64,000 bases of DNA from Arcobacter sp. F2176 (GTDB lineage: Bacteria > Campylobacterota > Campylobacteria > Campylobacterales > Arcobacteraceae). Shown in pieces: positions 47,531 through 56,590 of the stretch. Below the pieces are notes generated by a model. The model was not told where the DNA came from and did no database searches. It saw only the letters and a list, made by a program, of their open reading frames with translations. Location of the stretch: NCBI RefSeq assembly GCF_004116465.1, contig NZ_PDJV01000001.1, positions 1 to 64,000 of the forward strand, given 5' to 3'. Position 1 is the stretch's first letter; each line of letters begins with the position of its first letter. The position numbers and the translations under genes are program-made.

Positions 47531-47899
47531 TTGATTTATAAGAGAATTAAACATGTTAGAGAAGCTTTGAATTTCTCTTCACAAAAAGATTTTTCAGAAG
47601 CCTTGAGTATGCCAAGTAGAACTTATCAAAGTTACGAGCAAGCGAAAGTAAAAGATATACCTCATACCTTTCTTGAAAAGTTAAATTTAAGATATAACAT
47701 TTCAATTGAATGGTTAATAACAGGAGAGGGCGAAATGTTTCTTAAAAAAAATAGGAATAATGAAGAAAAAGATTATATAGAGTTAATAAAACAATATTTA
47801 GAACTTTTGCCATACAAACAACAAGAATATTATTATCATAAAATAAAATCAGATGTTTTGGAAATTGAAATAAAAGAAAATACTAATATAAATACATAA
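47531..47899 (+). CDS. Helix-turn-helix protein resembling phage repressor N-terminal domains
   Basis: This 122-residue protein starts at TTG, with AGGAA about eight bases before. Residues about 4-65 form a Cro/cI-like HTH (RIKHVREALNFSSQKDFSEAL, MPSRTYQSYEQ) followed by LRYNISIEWLITGEGEMF, wording common in phage repressors of the S24 type. The peptidase domain is missing; the rest is a short charged tail. No other phage gene is nearby, so it is an isolated regulator, possibly controlling itself and the divergent 75-residue gene. Confidence 0.75.
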   Translation: MIYKRIKHVREALNFSSQKDFSEALSMPSRTYQSYEQAKVKDIPHTFLEKLNLRYNISIEWLITGEGEMFLKKNRNNEEKDYIELIKQYLELLPYKQQEYYYHKIKSDVLEIEIKENTNINT

Positions 47900-47943
47900 A
47901 AACCTTGTAATAAAAACATTATCTTTTCTTAAATCTTTTTAGA

Positions 47944-47949
47944 TATAAT
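47944..47949 (+). promoter_or_regulatory. -10 element of the aroB operon
   Basis: A perfect TATAAT preceded by a T-rich stretch (CTTTTCTTAAATCTTTTT), the usual form of sigma-70 promoters in Campylobacterota, lies 32 bases before the aroB start. No convincing -35 hexamer is present. Confidence 0.5.
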
Positions 47950-47980
47950 CTATCCACTTTATAAAGCTGGAAATTAATAA

Positions 47981-49015
47981 ATGATTGTAAATATAAAACT
48001 ACCAAATAATATTTCATATGACATAACAATTGATGAATTAAAAGAGTTAACTTTTGATAGAAAAGTTGTAGTTGTAACAAACCCAACTGTTAGTGGATAC
48101 CATTTAGAATATTTAAAAAATAAAATAAAATGTAATAACTTAAGCATAGTAACTATACCCGATGGTGAAGAGTATAAAAACATGGAAACCATTGATATGA
48201 TTTTAAATCATTGTTTTGAAAATAGACTAAATCGAAAATCTTTGTTAATTGCATTTGGTGGGGGTGTAATTGGGGATATGACTGGATTTTGTGCAGCAAT
48301 TTACCAAAGAGGTATTGATTTTATACAAGTACCCACAACACTATTGTCACAAGTTGATGCAAGTGTTGGAGGGAAAACAGGTGTAAATAATAAGTTTGGG
48401 AAAAACTTAATTGGAGCTTTTCATCAACCAAGAGCTGTATATATTGACCCATACTTTTTGACTACTTTACCTCCAAGAGAATTCTCAGCTGGGATTGCAG
48501 AAATAATAAAAATGGCAGTAACTTTCAATAAAGATTTTTTTGAATGGATTGAACAAAATGATTTAACAAATGTTGAAAATATAAAAGTAGCCATCAAGAA
48601 ATCTGTTGAAACAAAAGCTTGGGTTGTATCTCAAGATGAAAAAGAAAATGGAATAAGAGCTGCTTTAAATTATGGACATACCTTTGGACATGTAGTAGAA
48701 AATGAAACAAAATATTCAAAATATCTACATGGTGAAGCGGTAGGTATTGGTATGATTATGGCAAATGAAGTTGCTAAAAAAATAAGACTTATGAGCCAAG
48801 AAGATACTATAAGAGTAAAAAATGTTTTAGAAAAATATGATATTCCAACAACTTATAAAATAAATGATGTGGAAGATTTTTATGAACATTTTTTCTTAGA
48901 TAAAAAAAGTCTTGACGATAAAATAAAATTTATCTTGCCTGTTGGTATTGGTGATTGTAAAATTACTGATGAAGTATCTAAAACTGATGTTATTGAAGTT
49001 TTAAAAGGATTTTAA
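47981..49015 (+). CDS. aroB: 3-dehydroquinate synthase
   Basis: This 344-residue protein is a typical AroB. NAD-binding GGGVIGDMTGFCAA, the metal and substrate region VPTTLLSQVDASVGGKTGVN, FGKNLIGAFHQP and the zinc-ligand motif NYGHTFGHVVE are all present. It converts DAHP to 3-dehydroquinate, the second step of the shikimate pathway. It is the first gene of a tight operon with mscS, mtaB, an ftsH-like gene, bioV and mogA; the next gene starts at the base after its stop codon. Confidence 0.96.
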   Translation: MIVNIKLPNNISYDITIDELKELTFDRKVVVVTNPTVSGYHLEYLKNKIKCNNLSIVTIPDGEEYKNMETIDMILNHCFENRLNRKSLLIAFGGGVIGDMTGFCAAIYQRGIDFIQVPTTLLSQVDASVGGKTGVNNKFGKNLIGAFHQPRAVYIDPYFLTTLPPREFSAGIAEIIKMAVTFNKDFFEWIEQNDLTNVENIKVAIKKSVETKAWVVSQDEKENGIRAALNYGHTFGHVVENETKYSKYLHGEAVGIGMIMANEVAKKIRLMSQEDTIRVKNVLEKYDIPTTYKINDVEDFYEHFFLDKKSLDDKIKFILPVGIGDCKITDEVSKTDVIEVLKGF

Positions 49016-50671
49016 TTGAGAAGAATATTTTTTCTGATTTTTACTATTGTATTTACACTAAACTTAAGTGCTGCAAAAATCGAAAATGCAAAAGAATCTA
49101 CTGTTATAAATGAAAATATAAACACAAATGAAGAGTCTAAACTAGTTGTGTTAGAACCAACTCCTGAAGTTAAAGCTAAAATTGATAGCTATCTTTTGGG
49201 AATTAAAAAAATAAATGATTTATTAGAAGATGATATTTTATTAAAAAGATACTCTAATTATATTGCATATAGAAGTATTTCTAAAGAGTTGCATTCTTTA
49301 AAAGAAGAATTAACTGATGTAAATAAAAAAAATAGAGATTTATTATATAAAGTAGAAAATAAAATTAGAATTAAAAAAAATGAGTTAGAACTTATCTCTG
49401 AATACAAAGATTCACCTATTGGAAAGTTGATTGATCCTCCTGAAATAGAAAAGTATGAAGCTATAACAAATCCTTTTGGTATTATAAATGCTCTTTCTTA
49501 TAAAAAGAAGATGAAAGATCATAAAAAAGAGTTTAATAAAATCATAGATGATGTTTCAAGATTAATTACTTTATTAGATGAAAAGATGCTTTTATATCTT
49601 GATTTATATAATTTAGACCCAAAAGATGAGTATGAAAAGAAAATCAACTTTTTAGACAATGAGAAAAAAGATTTTAATTTAGTATTAGAAATTTTATCTA
49701 CTACAAGTGAAGTATATACTAGAAAAATAGAACAAGTTGTTTTAGAAACTGATAATCAAATAGCAGAACAAATCTCAAAATCATTTATTATATTTTCAAT
49801 AATTGCTGTTGTTTTTATCTTCTCTTTTTTAGTAAAACTTGCCCTTAAAAAGTATTTTTCTCAAAATGAAAATTTTTATATGGCAAATAAAGTTATAAAT
49901 TTTGTTTTAGTTCTTTTGATTGTGTTAATTGTACTTTTTTCATATATTGATAATGTCTCTTATGTAATTACTATCTTAGGGTTTGCATCTGCTGGTATTG
50001 CTATTGCTTTAAAAGATTGGTTTATGTCTATTTTTGGATGGATGGTAATTGTAACTTCTGGTTCTATTCAAGTGGGAGATAGAATAAAAGTTACAAGAGG
50101 TGGTGTTGAAGCAGTTGGTGATGTACTTGATATCTCTTTATTTAAAATTACTATTAGAGAAGATATCACTTTAACTTCGTACAGTGTAAATAGAAGAACA
50201 GGAAGAATATTTTTTATACCAAACAATTATGTATTTTCAGAAATGATTGCTAACTATACCCATTCAGGACTACGAACTGTTTGGGATGGTATTGATATTA
50301 CTATTACTTTTGATTCAAATTATAAAAAAGCACAACATATAGCAAAAGAGATATTAAAACATTATTCAAAAGGCTATACAGATATTACAAGAAAACAGTT
50401 ATCTAAAATGAGAAGTAAATACAACCTAAGAGCTACAGGAGTAGAACCCAGAGTTTATACTTTTGTTGAGCCTTATGGGATTGTTATTTCTTCTTGGTAT
50501 CTTACAAACTCTTACGCAGCATTAGTTTTAAGAAGCACAATGTCTCCAGAAATTTTGCAGGCATTTATGGCAGAGGATGATATTACAATAGCTTATCCTA
50601 CACAACAAATTAATTTAGGGGAGAATCAAGCGCAAAGAGTTCCCCCTGCAGATTTACCAGAGGCTCCATAG
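49016..50671 (+). CDS. MscS-family mechanosensitive channel with periplasmic domain
   Basis: This 551-residue protein starts at TTG directly after the aroB stop; the Shine-Dalgarno GGA lies in the aroB end. A signal peptide (cleavage near LSA) is followed by a long coiled-coil periplasmic domain (about 30-240), two to three membrane helices and the MscS core (ILGFASAGIAIALKDWFMSIFGW, SGSIQVGDRIKV, IFFIPNNYVF). It ends in a short Pro-rich tail (RVPPADLPEAP). It is a paralogue of the channel at 43067. The gene order with aroB and mtaB is shared with Helicobacter, as I recall. Confidence 0.87.
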   Translation: MRRIFFLIFTIVFTLNLSAAKIENAKESTVINENINTNEESKLVVLEPTPEVKAKIDSYLLGIKKINDLLEDDILLKRYSNYIAYRSISKELHSLKEELTDVNKKNRDLLYKVENKIRIKKNELELISEYKDSPIGKLIDPPEIEKYEAITNPFGIINALSYKKKMKDHKKEFNKIIDDVSRLITLLDEKMLLYLDLYNLDPKDEYEKKINFLDNEKKDFNLVLEILSTTSEVYTRKIEQVVLETDNQIAEQISKSFIIFSIIAVVFIFSFLVKLALKKYFSQNENFYMANKVINFVLVLLIVLIVLFSYIDNVSYVITILGFASAGIAIALKDWFMSIFGWMVIVTSGSIQVGDRIKVTRGGVEAVGDVLDISLFKITIREDITLTSYSVNRRTGRIFFIPNNYVFSEMIANYTHSGLRTVWDGIDITITFDSNYKKAQHIAKEILKHYSKGYTDITRKQLSKMRSKYNLRATGVEPRVYTFVEPYGIVISSWYLTNSYAALVLRSTMSPEILQAFMAEDDITIAYPTQQINLGENQAQRVPPADLPEAP

Positions 50672-50674
50672 AAT

Positions 50675-51940
50675 ATGAATTTTACAAATACGAAACCAAA
50701 AGTATATTTTAAAACTTTTGGTTGCAGAACAAATGTTTTTGATACTCAAGTTATGATGAGTAATCTAAAAGATTTTGAAATTACACAAGATGAAAAGAGT
50801 GCAAATGTAGTTGTAATAAACTCATGTACTGTTACAAATAGTGCTGATAGTACAGCAAGAGGTTATATAAACTCACTAAATAAACTTCCAAACAAACCAA
50901 GGGTTGTATTTACAGGTTGTGGAGTTTGGACAAAAGGTGAAAACTTATTTAAGGAAGAAAAAGTTGATTCTTTATTTGGGCATAGTGAAAAAGAAAATAT
51001 AAATGAACTGCTTAAAAATGAAGAACGATTTTTTAATGCTGGTGATTTAGAACATATAGATGAAACTATTGTTGAAGAGTTTGTAGGTAAAAGTAGAGCC
51101 TTTATCAAAATCCAAGAAGGATGTGATTTTAGATGTTCATATTGTATTATTCCTTATGTAAGAGGAGATGCTAGAAGTTATAGTGAAGATAAAATTTTAG
51201 AGCAAATTACAACACTAGCTAGTAATGGTTTTGGAGAGTTTATTTTAACTGGTACAAATGTTGGCTCTTATGGTAAGAAAAAACATACTTCATTGGCTAA
51301 GCTTCTTAAAAAAATCTCTTTAATAAAAGGTGTTAGACGTATACGAATGGGAAGTATAGAACCTATTCAAATAGATGATGAGTTTAAAGAGATAATTGAT
51401 GAACCTTTTATGGCAAGACATCTACACATAGCACTTCAACATACTTCTAAAAAGATGCTTGAGATTATGAATAGAAGAAACAAAGTATTAAAAGACCTTG
51501 AACTTTTTGAATTATTAAAAGATAAAGGTTATGCCCTTGGAACAGATTTTATAGTAGGTCATCCAGGTGAAACAGATGAGTTATGGAAAGAAGCAATTGA
51601 AAACTTGCATAGATTCCCACTTACTCATGTTCATGCTTTTACTTACTCAAAAAGAGATGGCACTCCAAGTGCTACTATGAGTGAGCAAGTAAAAGGTGAT
51701 ATTGCAAAAGCTAGATATAATGAACTTGTTTCAATTATTGATCAAAAAAATTATGATTTTAGAAAAAATAATAAAACTACTTTAGAAGTTCTAATTGAAC
51801 AAGAAAAAAATGGAAAATATATAGGGTTAGATCAACATTTTAACCAAATAGAAATCCAAAGTGATGCTGATTTAGTTGGTGATTGGGTTTATATTGAGAA
51901 TTATGAAGCAAAGGATAAAATCAATGTTGCAAAATTCTAA
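50675..51940 (+). CDS. mtaB: tRNA (N6-L-threonylcarbamoyladenosine(37)-C2)-methylthiotransferase
   Basis: This 421-residue protein has the three MTTase parts. An N-terminal UPF0004 domain has cysteines at 17 (FGCRTN) and in NSCTVTNSAD and GCGVW, binding the auxiliary [4Fe-4S] cluster. A radical-SAM core has CDFRCSYC at residues 150-157. A C-terminal TRAM domain follows (about 360-421). MtaB adds the methylthio group to t6A37 of ANN-decoding tRNAs. The MtaB rather than MiaB/RimO assignment rests on the KTFGCRTN opening and length. It starts three bases after the channel gene. Confidence 0.9.
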   Translation: MNFTNTKPKVYFKTFGCRTNVFDTQVMMSNLKDFEITQDEKSANVVVINSCTVTNSADSTARGYINSLNKLPNKPRVVFTGCGVWTKGENLFKEEKVDSLFGHSEKENINELLKNEERFFNAGDLEHIDETIVEEFVGKSRAFIKIQEGCDFRCSYCIIPYVRGDARSYSEDKILEQITTLASNGFGEFILTGTNVGSYGKKKHTSLAKLLKKISLIKGVRRIRMGSIEPIQIDDEFKEIIDEPFMARHLHIALQHTSKKMLEIMNRRNKVLKDLELFELLKDKGYALGTDFIVGHPGETDELWKEAIENLHRFPLTHVHAFTYSKRDGTPSATMSEQVKGDIAKARYNELVSIIDQKNYDFRKNNKTTLEVLIEQEKNGKYIGLDQHFNQIEIQSDADLVGDWVYIENYEAKDKINVAKF

Positions 51941-53405
51941 TGATATGAAAAACAATAGAGATAAAAATTTAAAGTTGATGCTTTTATCAGGTATAGCATT
52001 AGTTGTACTATTTTTTTATACTATATATAAAAGTTCTTCTTATATACAAACTAGTACTTATAGCTTCGGATTAGTTTTTATTGTAATTCTTTTAATTTTT
52101 GCAGTAGTTGCAAGATTAAAAAAAGATAAAATTCAAGAATTTATCAATAAAAATAAAGTAAAAAACTCAATCTTTGCACAAGAACTTGAAAAAAGAAAAG
52201 CTGTGAATGAAGAAGTTCCAAATGAAGAAAATTCCCATATTGAAGTTGTAAAACCAAATACTACTTTTAAAGATGTAGCAGGTATAGCACAAGTAAAAGA
52301 AGAACTTGAAGAGATAGTTGAGTTTTTACATAATCCTAAAAAATATTTTAAATATGGAGTCAAATTACCAAAAGGTGTTTTACTTTATGGTCCTCCAGGT
52401 GTTGGTAAAACACTTATTGCAAAAGCAGTTGCAGGTGAAGCAAATGTTCCATTCTTTTATCAAAGTGGTGCAAGTTTTGTTCAAATATATGTAGGAATGG
52501 GTGCAAAAAGAGTTCGAGAATTATTTGCAAAAGCAAAAGTAAATGCTCCTTCGATTATATTTATTGATGAAATTGATGCAATTGGAAAACAAAGAGGTGG
52601 AAAATCAAATGATGAGAGAGAATCAACATTAAATGAACTTCTAACTCAAATGGACGGATTTGAAGGTGATAATGGTGTAATAGTAATAGCAGCAACCAAT
52701 AAAATAGAAGTGCTTGATGATGCACTTTTAAGAGCTGGTAGATTTGATAGGAGGGTTAAAATAACACTTCCAAATATAAATGATAGAAGAGAAATTTTAA
52801 AATTATATTTAAAATCAATCAAGCACAATATTGATATAGAGACTCTTACTACTAATCTTTCTGGATTTTCTTCTGCTTCTATTTCAACACTTATAAATGA
52901 AGCCATGTTATATATGATAAAATCAAATGACAAAGTACTTGAACAAAAACACATAGAAATAGCAAAAAATAAATTAGAATTTGGGAAAAAAGAGAATTTT
53001 ATTTTATCAGATACTGAAAAAGAGATATTATCTATTTATCAAGCTTCAAAAGCATATATAACCAAACAAAAGGTTTCATTATTTGATGAAAATAGCACAA
53101 AAATAAATAGTGTATTCCCTTCAAAAAATGAACTTAAAAATGAACTTAAAAAATATCTAGCTGGAAGTATTGGAATTGAAGTATTAAAAGATGAACAGTA
53201 TGCTATTTTTGAAGAAGATTTAGAGAAAGCAGATAAATTAGCCAAAGAAATGGTTGATAAATTTGCAATGGCTAAAGATTATAAAGAGTTAATTGATCAA
53301 ACTAAAGTTGAATTAAAAACTATTTTTGATGAAAACTATGAGCAAATAACTAGGTTGTCAAAAATCATGGTAGAAAATGAAGTAATAGAAAAAAATGAAA
53401 TCTAA
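51924..53405 (+). CDS. FtsH-like AAA ATPase with inactivated M41 protease domain
   Basis: The ATG at 51924 has AAGG nine bases before and overlaps mtaB by 17 bases, giving 493 residues; an upstream ATG at 51876 is less likely. Two membrane helices (about 17-33 and 44-62) are followed by an FtsH-type AAA module: Walker A GPPGVGKT near 156, pore loop FVQIYVGMGA, Walker B IIFIDEIDAIG near 211, and an SRH region LLRAGRFDRR. The C-terminal part aligns with the M41 peptidase domain, but where FtsH has HEAGH it has QASKA (373-377), losing both zinc histidines and the catalytic glutamate. It is probably an unfoldase or membrane chaperone, not a protease. Confidence 0.87.
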   Translation: MLQNSNDMKNNRDKNLKLMLLSGIALVVLFFYTIYKSSSYIQTSTYSFGLVFIVILLIFAVVARLKKDKIQEFINKNKVKNSIFAQELEKRKAVNEEVPNEENSHIEVVKPNTTFKDVAGIAQVKEELEEIVEFLHNPKKYFKYGVKLPKGVLLYGPPGVGKTLIAKAVAGEANVPFFYQSGASFVQIYVGMGAKRVRELFAKAKVNAPSIIFIDEIDAIGKQRGGKSNDERESTLNELLTQMDGFEGDNGVIVIAATNKIEVLDDALLRAGRFDRRVKITLPNINDRREILKLYLKSIKHNIDIETLTTNLSGFSSASISTLINEAMLYMIKSNDKVLEQKHIEIAKNKLEFGKKENFILSDTEKEILSIYQASKAYITKQKVSLFDENSTKINSVFPSKNELKNELKKYLAGSIGIEVLKDEQYAIFEEDLEKADKLAKEMVDKFAMAKDYKELIDQTKVELKTIFDENYEQITRLSKIMVENEVIEKNEI

Positions 53406-53916
53406 TTACTTCAGTGGTTTTTGTTTAGAGAATGAAAAAGAACTCTTTTATGAGTATTTAATAGAAAATGATTTTACACTTTCTGGCTTTTCTTATGGTG
53501 CTATAAAGGTATTTGAAGAGGCTTTAAATAGTGATAAAAGAGTTGATTTGATTCAACTCTTTTCACCTGCATTTTTTCAAACACAAGATGAAAAATTTGT
53601 AAGAATGCAATTAATGTTTTTTAAAAAAGACTCAAAGAGTTATTGTGAAAATTTTTTAAAAAATATATCTTATCCTTCAAGTATTGATGTATCAAAGTAT
53701 TTCAAGGAAGGTTCTTTAGAAGAGTTAGAATCTCTTCTTTGTTATAAGTGGGATATAAAGAAAATAAATAAACTTTTAGAAAAAGGTACTAAAATAGAAG
53801 TTTATTTAGGTAAAGAAGATAAAATCATAGACTCAAAAAAAGCCTATGAGTTTTTTAAAGATTTTTCAACTGTTTATTTTATGAAAAATCATGGACATAT
53901 TTTAAAAGGATTATAA
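53395..53916 (+). CDS. bioV: BioV-like pimeloyl-ACP methyl ester esterase
   Basis: This 173-residue alpha/beta-hydrolase is much shorter than BioH, as in BioV of Helicobacter. The opening SNYFSGFCLENEKELF and the compact fold match that family. The putative triad is Ser33 in SGFSYG, an Asp in YLGKEDKIID and a His in NHGHIL near the end. The enzyme frees pimeloyl-ACP from its methyl ester at the end of early biotin synthesis. It overlaps the FtsH-like gene by 11 bases and mogA by one. The family assignment is from memory of the Helicobacter protein and operon. Confidence 0.78.
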   Translation: MKSNYFSGFCLENEKELFYEYLIENDFTLSGFSYGAIKVFEEALNSDKRVDLIQLFSPAFFQTQDEKFVRMQLMFFKKDSKSYCENFLKNISYPSSIDVSKYFKEGSLEELESLLCYKWDIKKINKLLEKGTKIEVYLGKEDKIIDSKKAYEFFKDFSTVYFMKNHGHILKGL

Positions 53917-54446
53917 TGGCAGCAAAAATAGGTATTGTAACTGCAAGTGATAGAGCAAGCAAAGGTGTATATGAAGATTTATCTGGACAGGCTATTATTG
54001 ATACATTAAATGAGTATTTATCTAGCAAATGGGAACCAGTGTATAAATGCATAGAAGATAGCCAAGAAACAATAGAAAATACGCTAAAAGATTTAATTGA
54101 CAATGAAAACTGTTGTCTAGTTGTAACAACTGGTGGAACAGGGCCTGCTAAAAGGGATGTGACCCCAGAAGCTACAGAAAATGTATGTGATAGAATGATG
54201 CCAGGTTTTGGGGAACTTATGCGTGCAGAATCTTTAAAATTTGTACCAACAGCAATTTTATCAAGACAAACAGCAGGACTTAGAGGTAGTTCTTTAATTG
54301 TAAATCTTCCTGGAAAACCAAAATCTATAAGAGAGTGTTTAGATGCAGTATTTCCAGCAATTCCATATTGTATTGATTTGATGGAAGGACCTTTTTTAGA
54401 ATGCAATGAAGAGGTTATAAAACCTTTTAGACCAAAACAAAAATAA
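53916..54446 (+). CDS. mogA: Molybdopterin adenylyltransferase
   Basis: This 176-residue protein has the MoaB/Mog motifs VTASDRASKGVYEDLSG near the start and TTGGTGPAKRDVTPEAT near residues 67-83, plus LPGKPKSIRECLDAVFPAIPYC. MogA adenylates molybdopterin before molybdate insertion by MoeA. The longer length and PEAT motif fit MogA better than MoaB. Its ATG overlaps the bioV stop codon (TAATG). The cofactor is needed, among others, for the hydroxylase encoded at 38978-41570. Confidence 0.9.
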   Translation: MAAKIGIVTASDRASKGVYEDLSGQAIIDTLNEYLSSKWEPVYKCIEDSQETIENTLKDLIDNENCCLVVTTGGTGPAKRDVTPEATENVCDRMMPGFGELMRAESLKFVPTAILSRQTAGLRGSSLIVNLPGKPKSIRECLDAVFPAIPYCIDLMEGPFLECNEEVIKPFRPKQK

Positions 54447-54465
54447 TTTATTAATAGGAAAAAAA

Positions 54466-55800
54466 TTGAAAAAAATAATTATAACAATTGGGTTATCTGT
54501 AATTTTATTTTATCTTTTAACTTTTTACTTTTCAACTCAACATGCAACTTTAATCTCAATAATATTTTTACTTGTAGTATTATGGTCAAATGAAGGATTG
54601 GCTTTAGGGGTTGTATCTTTGCTTCCTATTTTACTTTTTCCTACCTTTGACATATTAAGTACTAATGAAACGGTTTCCAATTATTCAAAATCGATAATCT
54701 TTCTGTTTTTAGGTGGTTTTATGATTGCAATTGCTACACAAAAGACAGAATTGCATAAATATATTTCTAATAAACTCTTGACTTTATTTCCAAATACTCC
54801 AAGAGGAATTATTTTTTCACTTGCTATTACTTCTGCATGTTTGAGTTCACTTATTTCAAACACAACAACAGCACTTTTATTGATTCCCATTGCTATATAT
54901 TTAAGTGATGATGCAAAAGTTAGACTTAGATTTGTATTAGCTATTGCTTATGGGGCAAGTATTGGAGGAATTGTTACTCCAATAGGAACTCCACCAAATC
55001 TTATTCTTTTAGGTTTTATGGAACAACATCACCTTGAAGCAATCCCCTTTGTTAAATGGATAGTATTAACAGCCCCTTTAGCAATGGCAATGTTAATAGT
55101 TATACCATATGTTTTATCTTTGGGATTAAAAAACTCAGTTATTGATGCTAGTTTACATAAAGTTAAACCTTTAACTAGTGATCAAAAGAGATTAGTATAT
55201 ATTCTTGGGTCTTTAATAATTTTATTATTTGTGAATTCAAAAATAGAACCTTATTATATGGGATTAGGTTTAAATGAAAAAGGAATACTTCTTGGTTATG
55301 GATTATTAATGTTTTTACCAAGAATTGGTTTTTTAACTTGGGATGATACAGTAAAAGTTCCATATGAAATTATGTTTTTATTTGGGGCAGGTTTTTCTAT
55401 TGCAATGGCCTTTTCAAAAACAGGTTTAGCTGATGTTATCGCTCATCATTTATTATCTTTAACAGGATTACCTGTAGTTTTACTCATACTTTTAGTGGCT
55501 GCATTAGTTACTTTTACTACAGAAATTACCTCAAATACTGCTTTAATATCTGTTGTTCTTCCTATTCTTTATTCACTTGGTGATGTAGGAGGAGTTGATT
55601 TATCCTTAATATTATTTGTAGCAACTATTTGTGCTTCTTATGCATTTATGTTGCCAATTGCAACCCCACCAAATGCTATAGCTATGAGTAGTGGAGTTGT
55701 AAAAGTAAGTGATATGGCAAAATATGGATTAATTTTCAATATTTTAGGTATAGTTTTCATAACAATTATTGCAATGGTTTATTGGCAATATAGTATATAG
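54466..55800 (+). CDS. SLC13/DASS-family dicarboxylate symporter
   Basis: This 444-residue protein starts at TTG with AGGA about seven bases upstream. About 11-12 membrane helices are visible. The two SNT substrate/sodium motifs of the DASS family are present (LISNTTTALLLIPI and ITSNTALISVVLPI), as is PIGTPPNLILLG and its second-half partner PIATPPNAIAMSSG. Sodium-coupled uptake of C4-dicarboxylates such as succinate or malate is expected; the exact substrate is not readable. It follows mogA by 19 bases and may be the last gene of the aroB operon. Confidence 0.87.
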   Translation: MKKIIITIGLSVILFYLLTFYFSTQHATLISIIFLLVVLWSNEGLALGVVSLLPILLFPTFDILSTNETVSNYSKSIIFLFLGGFMIAIATQKTELHKYISNKLLTLFPNTPRGIIFSLAITSACLSSLISNTTTALLLIPIAIYLSDDAKVRLRFVLAIAYGASIGGIVTPIGTPPNLILLGFMEQHHLEAIPFVKWIVLTAPLAMAMLIVIPYVLSLGLKNSVIDASLHKVKPLTSDQKRLVYILGSLIILLFVNSKIEPYYMGLGLNEKGILLGYGLLMFLPRIGFLTWDDTVKVPYEIMFLFGAGFSIAMAFSKTGLADVIAHHLLSLTGLPVVLLILLVAALVTFTTEITSNTALISVVLPILYSLGDVGGVDLSLILFVATICASYAFMLPIATPPNAIAMSSGVVKVSDMAKYGLIFNILGIVFITIIAMVYWQYSI

Positions 55801-55855
55801 TTTCACAATAAATTAACAATGATATGTTAATATCTATAAAATTTAGGAGAATAGA

Positions 55856-56587
55856 ATGAAAAAGATTTTTAAATTAATGTTTTTATTTACTATGTTAATT
55901 TCATTGAATGCATTTGCAACAACAGAATTAAGTAAAAGTGAGGTTAATGAAATAGGTAAGCTTCCAATATTTTTTGGTTCTGGAATGAAAGTTTTAAAAG
56001 CTTATAAAGAAGATAATTTTTACCTTTTAAGAGTAAATATTCAAGAAAATATTCAAGAATTAGTTTTAACTGCTGATAAAAAATATTTAATTGCAGGTAA
56101 AATTTATAATGTTACATCTGGTGAACAAGTTTCAATTCCTAATGATGTATCGATTTTAAAAGACAAAGAAGTTTTAACTTATGGTACGGGAAATGATGTT
56201 TATTATTTATTTACAGATCCAGAATGTCCATATTGTAAAAAGTTTGAGTCGTATTTTGACCAAATTAAAAATGATGTTCAGTTTAAAATTTTCTTTTTTC
56301 CTTTAAGTTTTCACAAAAATGCAATACCTTTATCTAAATATGTTTTATCATTTAAATCAAATGAAGATAGAGTAAATGCCTTATTAAATGTAACTCCTAC
56401 TACGAAAGAGTTTTTAAGTAAAAAATATACAAAAGTACAAGATGAAGCTTTAACAAATGTTATTGATGCTCAAATGAAATTGGGTGAAAAACTAGGTGTA
56501 AGAGGAACTCCAACACTATACGATATCCATGGGAAAGCACTTTCATGGGTAAAAGTTTTAGAAAGATATGGGATAGAAGTTAAATAA
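55856..56587 (+). CDS. Periplasmic DsbC/DsbG-like thiol-disulfide protein
   Basis: This 243-residue protein has a signal peptide (cleavage near residue 21, AFA/TT), an N-terminal DsbC-like dimerisation region (about 25-105) and a thioredoxin-fold domain. The domain has the active site CPYC (C124, C127) in FTDPECPYCKKF and the cis-proline loop RGTPTLYD. Proteins of this type isomerise or reduce disulfides in the periplasm. A good AGGAGA precedes the ATG. It is three bases ahead of mutS2, so the two are co-transcribed without an obvious functional link. Confidence 0.87.
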   Translation: MKKIFKLMFLFTMLISLNAFATTELSKSEVNEIGKLPIFFGSGMKVLKAYKEDNFYLLRVNIQENIQELVLTADKKYLIAGKIYNVTSGEQVSIPNDVSILKDKEVLTYGTGNDVYYLFTDPECPYCKKFESYFDQIKNDVQFKIFFFPLSFHKNAIPLSKYVLSFKSNEDRVNALLNVTPTTKEFLSKKYTKVQDEALTNVIDAQMKLGEKLGVRGTPTLYDIHGKALSWVKVLERYGIEVK

Positions 56588-56590
56588 TAT

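Noticed and set aside
47531..47899. Prophage remnant suggested by the repressor-like HTH gene
   Set aside because: No integrase, structural or replication genes and no attachment-site repeats are seen on either side.
51876..51923. Longer start for the FtsH-like protein
   Set aside because: The 16 extra residues lie fully inside mtaB without a ribosome binding site, while the ATG at 51924 has AAGG at suitable distance.
55813..55830. TTAACA-N6-TGTTAA inverted repeat before the DsbC-like gene
   Set aside because: It resembles an NssR-type box, but the spacing is N8 between TTAAC and GTTAA instead of N4, and the gene is not an expected NO target; probably chance in AT-rich DNA.
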